Source of the DNA: Cyclina sinensis
Taxonomy: Eukaryota > Mollusca > Bivalvia > Venerida > Veneridae
Assembly (NCBI GenBank): GCA_012932295.1
Contig: JAAONU010000016.1
Coordinates: 27,465,290 to 27,529,289 of the forward strand
DNA length: 64,000 nt
Direction: 5' to 3'
Below the pieces are notes generated by a model, which ran no database searches, was not told where the DNA came from, and worked only from the letters and a program-made list of their open reading frames with translations. This document shows positions 24,087-44,044 of the stretch, in pieces. The position numbers were made by a program, and so were the translations under genes. Each line of letters opens with the position of its first letter. Within the stretch, counting starts at the first letter, position 1.

Positions 24087-27016
24087 GCAATATCTAAATT
24101 GTAACCATAAATAACCTTTCACAAGTAAGTATTTTTTCTCATGACCATGCTTCTGCACTGTCAGGTAAATGAGTTTTAAGTTAATTTACATACAGCATGG
24201 ATCCCCTAGTAATTTACATTACAGTTTTATGTGTGTGATCACAATATCTTCTGAGAATTAGATGTCATGAGCTAATCAAGAGGATACACACCGCATTATA
24301 GTCGAAACATTCAAACACATACAAACTTTGGATACCGTAAAGCCAAAAGTCAACTCGACCATTAGTCGAGAAGGGTTTTTTAAGTTAAAATTCATGATTT
24401 TTACTTAGACCCTTTCATACGTCAAGTATGGTTTTTAAGATTTTATGAATTTGTACAAATTTTGTATCTACAGTAAAGGGAAGCAACTACGTCAATAGAG
24501 TGGTGTGCGGTAGTTTCGTTATACCGAAAATGCACAGGCAGTATGTTTTAAGTTATTTTGGAAGGGATAATTCGAAAGTGACACAGTAGTTTCCTGTCAA
24601 TATTATTCACTTAATTAGTGATTTATTTAACTTGCAAGTGGTTAAGTTTCAAAATGCACAAAAAACAAACACACAAATATAATACCAAAGCACATGAATA
24701 TTTTCAAACAGGAATTATCACACTGAAATTATAAGGGTTATTATGAAAAAAATAATGCCAGTGATTGTTCACAACTCTGAATTCTGAATAAAGCATAATG
24801 CTGTTATGTTTACATAACAATAAGGACTTGTATGATATATACGATTATACATCCAGAAAAGCCCCGACATTTATCAATTAACAAGGGAAGTCATTCTACA
24901 ACAACCGAGACATGGTCGTTATTTATGTTTATTACATGTTAATCAGATGTTTGAAAAATATCTTTGTCATACTGCCAAGCAGACTAATAAAACAAAACAA
25001 AAACTAGTCTCTTTTATAAGTTCTTTATTGATTAGAGGACCCTGCTGAATAATAATGATGTAATTATGCTACTGGGTTAATTCCTTGTAGTGTAAACAAT
25101 ATGACTGTCATACCGTCAAGTATTTTGTAATACGTTTGATAAATCTTCATTTTCTTTACCTGACTCGCCCATACGTCGAGCAACAACTTTAAGACCATTT
25201 TCAGAGGATTGAAAACTCGACTATTGGCCGGAAGTTACAATTCAAGCAAAATCTACATCTGTTGAAAATAGCAAGGGCAAAAGCAGTTGATACGGATCCG
25301 TATCCCTAGAAAATAGAAAAGGACTGTCTACGGATACGGACCTTCTTTTACGATATACATGTAATTAAGCCTTCTTTTATTTTGAACCCAGTTTTTGTTG
25401 TATTTAACCGACTTAAATTACCCAAATGTAACAGTATTATTTAAGTAATCCGAAATCAAATTTTCTACTTTCAAAATCAGAAACATACCACGGCATCTCG
25501 TGTAAATTTTTTAAATTGAGAGTGTTCAGTTATAGCTGAACATAAATCTGGATGACAAATGACCATTTCTTTACATTTTATAGCTTCTACATACTTTCAT
25601 TTACTTTCTGACGACCAAATGCAAAAAGAATTGGAACTTTCGTCTCTGACAGATTTAGCTACATCCAGGCCACATCATGTGGGGGAATCTCTTCTTGGCT
25701 TTTTTTTTTTTTTTGAGTCAGTAGGACCAAATGAGTTATAAAAATGTATATACTAACATTTATGATTCTAGCTAGTACTTATATTGTCATCTCTATAGTG
25801 GCTGCTGGATGACAATGATATTTCTCTACCAGCATTATTTGGATTCATTTGAATTTTACAGTCCAATGAAAAGGAATTTTAAGCTTTGTTATTCAAAACA
25901 AATTTTGCTGAAAAAAACAACAACGGGATGGTGCAAGAATGAACTAAAGCTGCAATCGCTTCATTTAGCAGCAATATAAACATCGTTAAGTAAGTTAAAA
26001 AATCTAGGGGTACGGAACTGTATCCCTAGACACTTCCTTTCTGAAAAGGCTCTCTTCAACTCATTTCAATGGTTTAAGTTTGTATTTGGAGATCCGAGAG
26101 TAAATGATAATATCATATATAAACTCGTTATTGGACAAGGTAAACCCTCTCCATCTTTCTGTTTAACTGAAATGATGTTACATAGCACTGAGTCAAGCTT
26201 ACTGATTGCACTTTAAGGAGGAGTTTATAAGTTAAAACCTTTTAAATCTTAGTTTCAAGATATGAAAACATAAATTTTACATCAGGCAATAGCTCTAAAA
26301 ATATTCTATGTTTAACTAAAGTGACAGGGTATATGCTATGTTGGTGGAACTGAGGCTTTTCAATTCAACTAAACACAGAGTGCCTATGGACCCTAACGGA
26401 AATTTGTACTTCGGATATCCATGTCTTATCCGTGTACACATACATTTTGGATAAACCGTTCCTAAAGTCTTCTACTACAGGAGTAAACAAACATACATAA
26501 TTCATTGTATCTCCAATCAAATGTATATAATGCTGTATTAGCGTCATTTACATTACCTTTTTATAAACTGGTAAGTTAAAGGTTTAATCCGGATATTAAA
26601 CGAAAACGAAAATCGGTGGGTTTTGCGGTGTTAATGTTAAAAAGTCCTCGTGCCAATCGTCCTGTAAGCCCTCTCACCCAAAAGTAGTGTGCACCATTTT
26701 ATTTATTTTCATTTACACTTTTGGGGACAAAACACGATATAAAAAGATCATATCACACACACAAATAAAATATATACATATTTAATAATGAGATCACTTC
26801 AAACAACATAGGAGAGCACACTTTTATCATAAGAAAAGTAAGATGTACTAATTAACGTTATGCCTTAAAAGATCGTTAGCAAGTACTTAGATCAAGATCC
26901 CTTCCTTAACCACTGAGATTTTGCTCACTTAAGTAAAGTTTTACTTTCAAACATTCATAAATACTGTGCTGAATTTCTAAGTATTTTGATTTCTTTGTGT
27001 AGTTACTCTGGTCATT

Positions 27017-27103
27017 CATTCATTCATTCATTCATTCATTCATTCATTCACTCACTCACTCACTCACTCACTCACTCACTCACTTACTTACTTATTTATT
27101 TAT
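27017..27103 (+). repeat. Compound tetranucleotide microsatellite
   Basis: (ATTC)n passes into (ACTC)n, then (ACTT)n and (ATTT)n without a break. The resulting frame reads HSFIHS repeats and is not a gene. Confidence 0.95.
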
Positions 27104-30100
27104 ATGGTTACTTTCAAAGACCTAAAAAACCAAAAGATCTAAATGATATTTTAGGTTTTTGGGTTCGTCAGATCAGGGCCTTAACTGAGGCCCTGCATGG
27201 TCAGATAGAGAGAAAATAATGTCGAGAAAAAGCTTTGCTTGTCGGACATTCCTGAACTTGCATGCCAGTTTCTTTCAAATGAAATTTTAAATTCTAATTT
27301 TATTAATTTCTCATGTACCGAATGTCTCTTTAGTGCTTGTATGTTCGTAACAACAACCTATGCTATTCGGATTATTGTAAATCTAAGGAGCAAACTGCTT
27401 TGAAACACGGCAGCCGTACTATATCATTCCCAATCAGATACCATTAAAATTCTTTTTCGTTAAGACCATTAAAGACCCAAGAAACCAGAATTTTTATCGA
27501 CGAGTTTGCCAGTCTCGCATTAACTGGTCAAATACAAAAAATTTACAGATGCAAATTTTATTTTTCTATCGGTATGGTTAACAATCTTAAGAAAACTCTT
27601 GTAAAATATAATTTCCACACTAAATTATTTAAGATTTGCACTTTAACATAAAGAACGTTTCGTAATGAACAAAAAAGAACCATAAAAAAAGGCTAGGAAG
27701 TTAACAATTTTAGAGTTCCTTGCATGTTTGTCTTCATTCAATCTATTCAACTGAGATGTTAAAGGAATAGAAAATCTGTTTAAGGAGGAAAAAAAAATAA
27801 TATTATTCTTTTCATCGTATTTCGTGTCAGCTTGTAGCTGCAACATAAAATTTCGTTTGTTCATTTCCTCCTTGCACTGCTTCTTCCTAGCAGCCCGTTG
27901 CCCGTGTGTAACGTAACTTTTTCAGCTCGCAGCAGTCTGCTTTGATTCTACACGTTGACAAAGCAAAATTCTTGTGGCCAAATAAGGATGAAGCGAGCGA
28001 GATTAAAATAGAATACATCAATATATCTCTTGGAAATTTCATTTAGTCAAATAAGATTTGTAGCCGCTTTAATATTGTATTGTACTACTTCATTCCCTTT
28101 CAAGATCTCGTAAGCAGAACTACAAATCCAGTGGAAATTCCGCATATATAACGCCAGAATACAATGATCTTAAAAATTAAGCACTTTATTTATGATATGG
28201 AGCAACGATTACAACAAAATATCCTTTATATTCTATAGGTAGTGGGTAAAGGATGACGTAATAAAATTTTGACGCAATATCAGATTGGCAGGTTATAATG
28301 TAAATTCCTCAACTAACACTACTAACTGTCCTTCCGTTGGAATGTTAAACCAGAACCTCATGCATCGATGACAATAACTTGAGCGTGTAAATGGTCCAAG
28401 AGAGTCTCTAGAACTGCTTTCAATATTTTACGATACCCACCAATGCCTAATAAATGAAATACATGTATACTCAAATAGATAGAAAAATAGATCGATATGT
28501 CGATAGGCGATGCCACAAGATGTTCAGCTTGAAGTTTTAGCTCTCAAACGACACCTTGAAAATTATCAACATTGTTTGCATTCAGACAAGGAATGCTGGG
28601 ACAGCCTATGAAAATAATTACTTAATTTAATTGACTATTATGGAAAACAATTTATCCCATTATGAATAAAGTGAAATGTTTTAAAAGCGCAGATTTCGTC
28701 AGCAGTTACGGAAGCTGTTACTGATCAAATTGTAAAAATGTTGAGACAGCCTTTGTGGTATCGCTTTTAAATATCTATCTTCCTTGTTTGTCAAACCCCT
28801 CGCGCGGACGTAGACATATATAGGGGACTCCAGAAATTCCTGATTATTCATGGCTAGTACAAGAGGTTGTCTCACTATGAGAGGTTGTGGCACTAATTTT
28901 AATTTGGACGAAGAATATTAGCAATAAGAATTACAACGTATACTCCCGTGAGTATCCTGAAGCTAATAGATCTACCTGTATAACAGAGAGTTATATTATA
29001 ATAATTTATAGATGCACGTTAACATCTATTAATACTTTGTACTTTAATATATTTACAAAATATCAGTGAATTATCATTTTACTAAATCTTATTTTTATTT
29101 TGTTTATTTTATCTGTCGCATTATTAATTATATTGACGTGTCTATCCGGGCTTTAGCCACTGATTCCGTACGTAAGAGTTATTTCCCTTATCGGATTAAC
29201 GCCATTTGTAAGGAAAATTTCTGCATTGTCCGGAAAACTTGAGGTGTGGTTACATTGTTATTTCTCAATAAGAAGACACGTTAGCAGGTCTTTTTTTGAA
29301 GATATATATTTTGTTAACAGATCATTACTAACCGCTGCTTTGATTGTGTCAAAAAATCGCATGATCCAGAGTCTCAAGGCAACTTAACGATCAACTTAGT
29401 TTGATGATAAAGTTAATAACGCTCAGTTTACAAGTCTTCTGTATTGGAAAATGATTATGGATAGACAGTGTTGTGGGACTGTCACCACTATCTGGTTCTA
29501 GCTATTTTAAACGATATCTGATTTTAACTGAATCTAAACTTTCAGAAAAATGTGTATGTTGGAAAATTACAAGCCTGCAGAAATTTCGAATGATTTAACC
29601 TCTCAGAATATGCACTCCCTCCAGAATTCATATATATTGCACCACAGGAAACTGAAAATCAAAAATAAAAACAATAGTTGTGTCCTTAAAAACATCCCCT
29701 GTTTTATAATATAAACTGATAAAAACACACTTTCGGGAAACTGAAATCAGGGACTTTCAAATAGCTATTTGAAAGACCCTGCTGAAATTCAGAAATACTG
29801 TGATTGCACTGAGGTTGAAATATTTCAACATACACATATGTTGGATAGTGTGGATTCAATACACACTATGTATCTATTTTATGTATGTATCATTATGCAG
29901 TTATTTTGGTCCTTCATTGTTGTGATGCCAGTAGAAGTGAATTAAGTTTCTGTAGATTTCTGTACTGCCAAACTATTGATAGCTATTATAACTGGCAGGC
30001 TGTTAACAAAGTGATAAAGATAAGACAAAATACAGTGCTTTATAACTTGGTATATCTTTCAAACATCAGTACTATTAAAACTCATCCTTTTCAAGAATTA

Positions 30101-30708
30101 TCAACCTATGAAGCATGAGTGTGTCATAGACAAATCTTTAGACATTTTTTTGTGTAATCAAATCATACTCATGTTTCCTGACATACACCTGTCAGTTATT
30201 ACTAATATCAGTTGTAGGGCAGTATCAAGTTGAAGTCTCCCAGTTGATGTCAAGTCAAGCACAAGCCTTAAATTTTATGCTAAGTGGTTTGAAAAATATT
30301 TGTCAACATAGATTTAGGCTGTTGGCTGTAGTCTTGAAAATGAAGTCATACTTGTTTAAATTTTACATTTGACTGATGCACCAAACACTAAAAGTTTTTA
30401 ACAGTCTGATGCTTTCCTGTTTTAATGGGAGACATTGCAAACACGTGACATAGTCAAGCCTAGAACAAAAATGATTTTATAAATGAATATATTTTTGTCC
30501 CTATTGACATGTTGATAAGGTTTAGTGAAGAGTTATTTGACAGAACCTCATGAGATATCTAGATAATATCACTTTACTTCTAAATAGCCAATACCAAAAA
30601 AGCATTTTCAAATTGTGAGAAGTTTATTCCATTTGCATTTGTCTCTTTAAATATTCTAGACCACTTCTTTTAATTCGTTTAACACCCCTTTAATATTTTA
30701 CATTTTAG

Positions 30709-37192
<6,484 letters not shown>

Positions 37193-38191
37193 AGGCTGGT
37201 TAGATTGTACGAGGACCAAACTTTAATATGTTACAACAATAGTTCATTTGTTAAAGATGACGGGAAAAGAATCAGGCCTAAGATTCTGTAGTCAGCCTTC
37301 TGAAATGCAATAACAAGGGCTTAGAAGAGTTGAGAACACCCTGTAGTTATAGTAGTCAGTTATTCTGCCCTCAAGTACTCTTTGTTCTTCTGCATAACTA
37401 CCTACCAAGTGCCATAGATCAGCCACACAAGGAACTGCTGTTACTGTGGATCAAAAACATAACTTACTAGCAGAGAGTTCAGACAAAGGCTCCAGCAATG
37501 ACTTGTAGCTCTGGCTTTAATACGTTGCACAATCTGTAGTTCAACCTCACAAGTTATTACTATTAGTACTAGTTATTACTGGATAAAGTTTAACGATGTC
37601 TTGCTACCAGGGAGTTTAAATAAGGTATCTGCACAGATTGTTATGTCAGACAAAAGTTTACTGTACCAAAACAAGTAGCAAGGATAATAAGAAGGATGCA
37701 GTTTAGCTGTACTGCCAAAAATTGAAGTTGTAAGGACATAATTACTACTGCTAGTAGTTATTTTCAATTATCTGTAAACTACTGCTGGCCAATGAAAGTT
37801 CAGTTCAGCAGCAGGACTACTAAAGTTTAATTCTCTTGTTCCATCTGCAGTGTCAGATAAAGACTTCTCAGAAGTTTTATTAGATGATGATATGTTTGTT
37901 GTATTGATTTTATGTCAGTTTAGTTGTTCAAATAGTAAGAAGTGTGGCTCTTTGCCTTCTCCTTGTTATTAAAGTTACAGTATATGATAGCACATATTCA
38001 CATTGTTATTTCAAGGAATTATCAAGCAGTTAGGGAAGGTGGCGAAACCATTTATTTATTTATCAAACCTTTTGAAAATGAAGTTTCATTCTTCAAAAGG
38101 GAGGCAAGTCATTTTCCCAATGTAAAACAAGAGTGATATCCCCTGACCAAAGACAACTGCTTTCAATAGTTTACTAAAGTAGCAAAATAAA
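37193..38191 (+). other. 3' UTR of PCGF6 with AU-rich element and poly(A) signal
   Basis: A 1 kb stretch follows the TGA at 37190-37192. It contains ATTTATTTATTTA at 38050-38062, three overlapping AUUUA pentamers as in mRNA-destabilising AU-rich elements, and AATAAA at 38186-38191. Extent and function are inferred; no transcript data. Confidence 0.5.
38186..38191 (+). terminator. Candidate poly(A) signal of PCGF6
   Basis: AATAAA about 1 kb after the stop codon, the first hexamer followed by a T-rich stretch (TGTTTTGATTTTTCTG). Earlier alternatives were not excluded. Confidence 0.45.
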
Positions 38192-38694
38192 TGTTTTGAT
38201 TTTTCTGTATATATTCTTGGGCCTTACTTCCTATGATGTCATGTCTCAGAAAATTCTAGATAAGCCAAGTTAGCACGACCGACTACGAGGCATTTTAGGG
38301 GAAATTACTCCAATTTTTCTTGGAAGAAGATGTATCCCTGAACTAAAGTGGTAACATACAAAGAAAGAAAGAATTTGGACAGAAAAACATTGTATTTTGT
38401 GTTTGGACTGGGCATTTTCAATGCATTTCAAACAACTTTTCATGAGAACATAATGGTGCAAAAGAATAATCAAAGGACCAGGACACCATTCAATTATTAC
38501 TGAAATCTCACAAACAAGGAGACATCGTAACACGACTAACAGGATTTTACTTATAAAGAAAAATAACAAACAAAACCCATGAATAAGTTTTCTGTATTTT
38601 TTTTTTCATTGACAGTTTCAGGTATTTTGCAAATTACATTTGAATAACTCTGCCATTAACTAAAATATTAACAAGAAATGTTTGTAAAACATAA

Positions 38695-40127
38695 ATGCCC
38701 CCCGGCAGCACCTAATTGCTTGTGGTTGGGCCAAAGCGTTCTTTAGTTATTGATAAGAAACCGTTTTTAGAATCAAGGTCCCTGTGGCCTTGACCTTTGA
38801 CCTAATGACCTCAAAATCAATAGGGGTCATTTACTGGTCATGACCAACCAGCATACCAAGTTTGGTGAACCTAGGTCAAAGCATTCTCTAGTTATTGATC
38901 GGAAACCGTTTTTAGAGTCAAAGTCTCTGTGGGCTTGACCTTTGACCTAATGACCTCAAAATCAATAGGGGGTCATCTACTGGTGATGACCAACCAGCAT
39001 ACCAAGTTTGGTGAACCTAGGTCAAAGCGTTCTCTAGTTATTGATTGGAAACCGTTTTTAAGATGAAAGTCCCTGTGAGCTTGACCTTTGACCTAATGAC
39101 CTCAAAGTCAATAGGGGTCATCTACTGGTGATGACCAACCAGTATACCAAGTTTGGTGAACCTAGGTCTAGCGTTCTCTAGTTATTGATCAGAAACCGTT
39201 TTTACGATGAATGTCCCTGTGGGCTTGGCCTTTGACCTAATGATCTAAAAATCAATAGGGGTCATCTACTGGTGATGACCAACCAGCATACCAAGTTTGG
39301 TGAAACTAGGTCAAAGCGTTTTTTAGTTATTGATCGGAAACCGTTTTAAGGATGAAAGTCTCTGTGATCTTGACCTAATGACCTCAAAGTCAATAGGGGT
39401 CATCTACTGGTGATGACCAACCAGCATACCAAGTTTGGTGTACCTAGGTCAAAGTGTTCTCTAGTTATTGATCGGAAACCATTTTAAGGATGAAGGTCCC
39501 TGTGAGCTTGACCTTTGACCTAATGACCTCGAAATCAATAGGGGATCATCTACTGGTAATGACCAACCAGCATACCAAGTTTGGTGAACCTAGGTCAAAG
39601 CGTTCTCTAGTTATTGATCGGAAACCGTTTTTAGGATGAAGGTCCCTGTGAGCTTGACCTTTGACCTCAAAATCAATAGGGGTCATCTACTGGTGATGAC
39701 CAACCAGCATACCAAGTTTGGTGAACCTAGGTCAAAGTGTTCTCTAGTTATTGGTCGGAAACCGTTTCTACCTTCAAGGTCAATGTGACCTTGACCTTTG
39801 ACCCCTTGACCCCAAAATCAATAGGGGTCATCTACTGGTGATGGACAATCATCCTACCAAGTTTGAAGTTCCTAGGCCTAAGAGTTCTTTAGTTATTGGT
39901 TGGAAACCGTTTCTACCTACAAGGTCAATGTGACCTTGACCTTTAACCCCTAGACCCCAAAATCAATAGGGGTCATCTACTGGTGATGGACAATCATCCT
40001 ACTAAGTTTGAAGTCCCTAGGCCTAAGCATTCTTTAGTTATTGGTCGGAAACCATTTGGTCTACGGACCGACCGACAGACAGACAAATGCAAAGCAATAT
40101 ACCCCCACTTCTTTGAAGAGGGGGCAT
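38695..40127. repeat. Minisatellite-cored element with ATGCCCCC inverted ends
   Basis: Left end ATGCCCCCCGGCAGC, right end GGGGGCAT (40120-40127). The core is about nine tandem units of ~140 bases with TTGACCTTTGACCTAATGAC, CTCAAAATCAATAGGGGTCA, TGATGACCAACCAGCATACC, AAGTTTGGTGAACCTAGGTC and AGTTATTGATCGGAAACCGT. The last two units diverge together (ATGGACAATCATCCTACCAA). A short GACCGACC/GACAGACA array precedes the right end. No coding capacity. Confidence 0.88.
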
Positions 40128-43100
40128 AAAAAGACAAACAACACTGTATTTCAGTTGCTGATTAAAGTACTCAAAAGCAATAAAGGTACGCAAAAAGCTA
40201 TTATCAAGCAAAGTCCAAGTTTTTACTGCAATCTTGAATACTCATTTTAGCAATAATTGGACTCGTTGTTTGAATACTTTTTAGGATAATTGGACCATGA
40301 CACATGAAAGCTCTAGTTAGGCCCCTCATCTACTAGTTAATAATGATGCTCAACTTTTGAAACACATCTGCATGGGTAACACCTTTATACAGCAACAAAT
40401 ACGGTTCTTACCCACAAGTGCTTGAAACTGAAAATTAAGCAGACAATATAAAATCTGTGTCATACTTCTGACTGAATTTAGAAGGACTTTAATAAGTTAT
40501 CAAAGCACTGCAATTTACCATATTAAAGGTTTTATGCCACTATAATTAAGACTTTCCATGCGCAGTAGGAAGTGCATTTGCAATTTAAGCATACATGTTA
40601 TTTCACACAATCAAAAACTGGTTAACTTTCAGCTGTTCCCATTACAGACATTAAAAACATAAAATTTTCTTTCATTTACCAAAAACCTTGATACATAGAC
40701 TGTAGCTAACAGCTTTTAGTCTGACTGATGATATATTAAAGTTCAAAATTTCTTTTTACTATACTTATAAAAAAATTATGTTCCTACTGTGATTTTTTTT
40801 CTATTACTATAGTTGGTGCAGTAAGGCATTTCTGATATAAATCAACAGTCACCCCTATAATAATAACATATGATTTTCTGTTATTTAAGTTATACCTTAT
40901 AGTAATAGCATGTGACCAGAAGCTAGCTATGGACAAAGTACAAAGAGATTATATCAGGTACCCTAAAACATGAACAAGGTTTAAATATAATAATATATAA
41001 AACATGAAAACAAGCTTAAAATCTGACAAACAAACAAAGCAAGATCGATTATCACATGGCAGAACAAGCAATTAACTCACAACAAAGTAAAGACTGGTCA
41101 CACATAAAATTTCAGGTAAAGTCAAGACTGGTTCACTTTTGTCCCAAAATAACAGAAGAAGCTTGTTGTTACACATTCATAACTATGAAGACTGTGTAGC
41201 TAAATTCACGAGATTTCTGTGCTTCTTTCACTACATGCTTTTTTAAGTGGTTCCATAATGGCAGGTCTACTTTCTAAAAGCAGATTCAGTCTGTTATGTC
41301 TATATCTCATTGAAGGTAGGAAATACATAGTATATATTTTCTTCTTCAGAACAGCGATACTACAACATGAGAAATTAACCAAAAGAGTACATTAGAGCTG
41401 CAATTTTTCATCTCTGATCCATTCTTGCACTATACTGAATAAGCCAAGGTACCTCGTAAAATTTCAGGACAAACTGGAATCTTTTCAAAGGACTAAAATT
41501 TGAGTTGGCAAACTAAAGTAATTACTAATATAAAGACAGATACAAGTTAGGTAAAACCAAAAACATAAGTAAAAAAGTTTATAAAACTATTTAAATGTTT
41601 AACAATGCTTCTACATATATGAGCAAATGATTTTCTGCATATATAAAACAATTTTTTGTAAAATCTTCATCAACATCAGTAACTTGCTTTTAGAAAAAAA
41701 CTTAGCATTTTTTTCTGAAACTGTGAACTAGGAAACAAAACCACAAGCTTTTAACCTTCGCAATGAATTTAGCTAATTTAGCGATACAAACACGTGCAAT
41801 ATCACTTTTTTGCTGCGTGTAAGCATTTCCTGCACTCAGGGTCCAACTTTAATGAATAGGTCTGAAGAAATAAAACTTTTTTGGTGCAAATTAACAAATG
41901 AATTTAAACCATAACAATCACATACAGCATACTGGCGGCAAAATAAAATGTAATGTTTTAGGAATCATCTTTAAAACTAAAATCTGTGTAAAACCAATTA
42001 ACAACTCTGTTCATAGTTATTTTCTGCAACACAAGGCGAAAGAAACACATACAAATAAATAACATGATGTAATATTGAGACATTGAACAACGGTACCAGG
42101 TAAATAGATGCTACACAGTTTAGAAAATACTGTTTCATGTCAATTAACTTTAAATTTGATTCATAGAGTTGGACTGGTTGACAAAAAAAAGACCTTTCTC
42201 AAACAAATCTGACTGCCTTGTTTTCATGGCCAGCTGCAAAATGAAATTGACTAAACACACATGAAGTGTGATTCCTGATGAAAACGTAATTATGAATTGC
42301 AAATTACGTGAACCAGAACTGCAACTGTTTGGTAAGGATGGGATGCTTCTTTCAATAGCTGATCCTTTAGACAAAGTCACCTTTATCCAGCAAACCCATG
42401 TGTCAGGCAGACAGGCAATCTTGTCAACCTCATCACCTTTCTGAATACCATTTCAGCAAGTACAATGAAAATCAATCCTTACCATATAATGAATGATCCC
42501 GATGAAAAAGAAAATAATGAATGCTCCCTTAAGCCTGAGAATAACATAGCAAGTTACACCATATAAATATTTATCACAGAAATGAAACTGTTTGGTCAAG
42601 TACCCTTCAATTCAAAGCAGACTTTAAGTTTCTCACTCACACATTTAGTCAACTCTTTCTTCAAATGACTGAACTTTGAACTGTCTTATATACGAGTATA
42701 TAATCTGAAGTGAACAAAAAATCAAATTAACAAAATGTCACATAGTAGTTTTATAAAAGCAATGAGATACAACATACATAGCATATAAAACCTCCACAAT
42801 TCATCAGGAAAAGAATATGTGTCAGGCATAAATTAAAGAATTATTAAAAAGATATGCATTAAATAAGATTATCTTGACCTTGGAGATATGCAAAATAAAA
42901 TACTTATGAAAACTGACATGTATATAGGAGAAATTAATTACAGTACTTGTCTGAGATTCTACAACCTAGCAGTTAAAGGCAAAATATTTTCTTTCCTTAT
43001 AAATTCCAAGCTTAAATTTACAGCTTACCTACCTAAGCAAGGATAATTACTTATTATAAGCCTAAATTCTAAATATCTGTATAACTATTAACATAAATAT

Positions 43101-44044
43101 CACTCACATTTTAATTCTAAACTTGTCATATTTCAATATTTAAAGTTTTAAACAAAATTTGACAGTAATATCAAGATCAGTGGGTAAGGTACTTGGTATT
43201 TCAACCTAACACTGAAATTCATTCTCTAATAATGGGACAAAGAACTGCCAAACAAAATGTCATCATCAAATCAAATATCAATGGCCTTGTCTATTGGTAC
43301 ATGTATGTCAAGTTTATATCCAGCTGAAACCTTCAAAATTCAAAATCCATAAACGTTTTGCTTATTCTAATGTCAAGTATGTCGCATTCAAACCCACATC
43401 AGTTTAGAGAATGTTATTTCACAGCAATCTTCCATTTAAAATCTATTATAAATACCAACAGAACCTCCATATAAAACCTAATTCCATGCTGATTCTAATT
43501 ACCACCAATTTTCCATCAGTGTCAAACTTACAAAAATGTGAAGTTCCACCTAAATCAATGTCAAGGGACAATGTCAAGTATACTATCACTTCCTGGTAAA
43601 TCAAGCTCCTGTCCATGTCGTGCTAAAACCCAATGTCAAACTAGCCATTATTCTTGTGGTGTTAATGTCACATCTCTGTCATGTCATGTCAAGCCACTTT
43701 GCAATCTATAAAACCATTATTTTACATAAAACTCCCAAAACAAGGTGATCTAATAGTTTATTATATATTAACTGAGAATAATGAGTAATTAATAATTATG
43801 AAATAAACGTGATGTGGAACAAAAAATATCAAATCAAAATCAGCAAATGTTCTTTCTATGAACTGATAAAATACGAAGACAGCATGCTTGTAAAAAATAT
43901 GAGATTTAAATATATACATGTGTAAAAAGATAATGGCTTCATCACAACAGGTGTATCATTACATGTATGTTGAACACAATATCAGGCTTGGCTTAACAAT
44001 GTGTAAATGTATGAAAGCAGGAGTGATGTCAATCGATCAACTAT
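40128..44044. other. Noncoding region downstream of the convergent PCGF6 and TACC genes
   Basis: AT-rich, with no supported gene. The part next to 44045 should be the TACC 3' UTR. TTTATT at 43757-43762, which is AATAAA on the minus strand, is a candidate poly(A) signal about 290 bases after the TACC stop; other hexamers exist further left. Short frames at 42150-42380 (-) and 43411-43599 (+) have no recognisable content. Confidence 0.5.

Larger units (their letters stand above)
21014..30708. other. Noncoding spacer between MFSD13A (-) and PCGF6 (+)
   Basis: The two genes point away from each other across 9.7 kb, which must hold both promoters and at least one 5' noncoding exon of PCGF6, because its first coding exon starts behind a splice acceptor at 30707-30708. 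I could not place these exons. Separate repeats lie at 21908-22185, 23900-24086 and 27017-27103. CG dinucleotides are a little denser at 24350-25300 and 27880-29300, so either may hold a promoter, but this is weak. No further gene is supported. Confidence 0.5.

Noticed and set aside
24336..25240. Possible transposon bounded by CAACTCGACCATTAGTCGAG and AAACTCGACTATTGGCCGG
   Set aside because: The two ends share only a short CTCGAC-ATTxG core and do not align further as inverted or direct repeats; no target duplication.
25268..26035. ACGGATCCGTATCCCTAG and related TATCCCTAGACAC words as element ends
   Set aside because: Only short words recur; no consistent inverted ends or duplication found.
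26986..27219. 77-codon frame with HSFIHS and THSLTHSL repeats
   Set aside because: A microsatellite translation.
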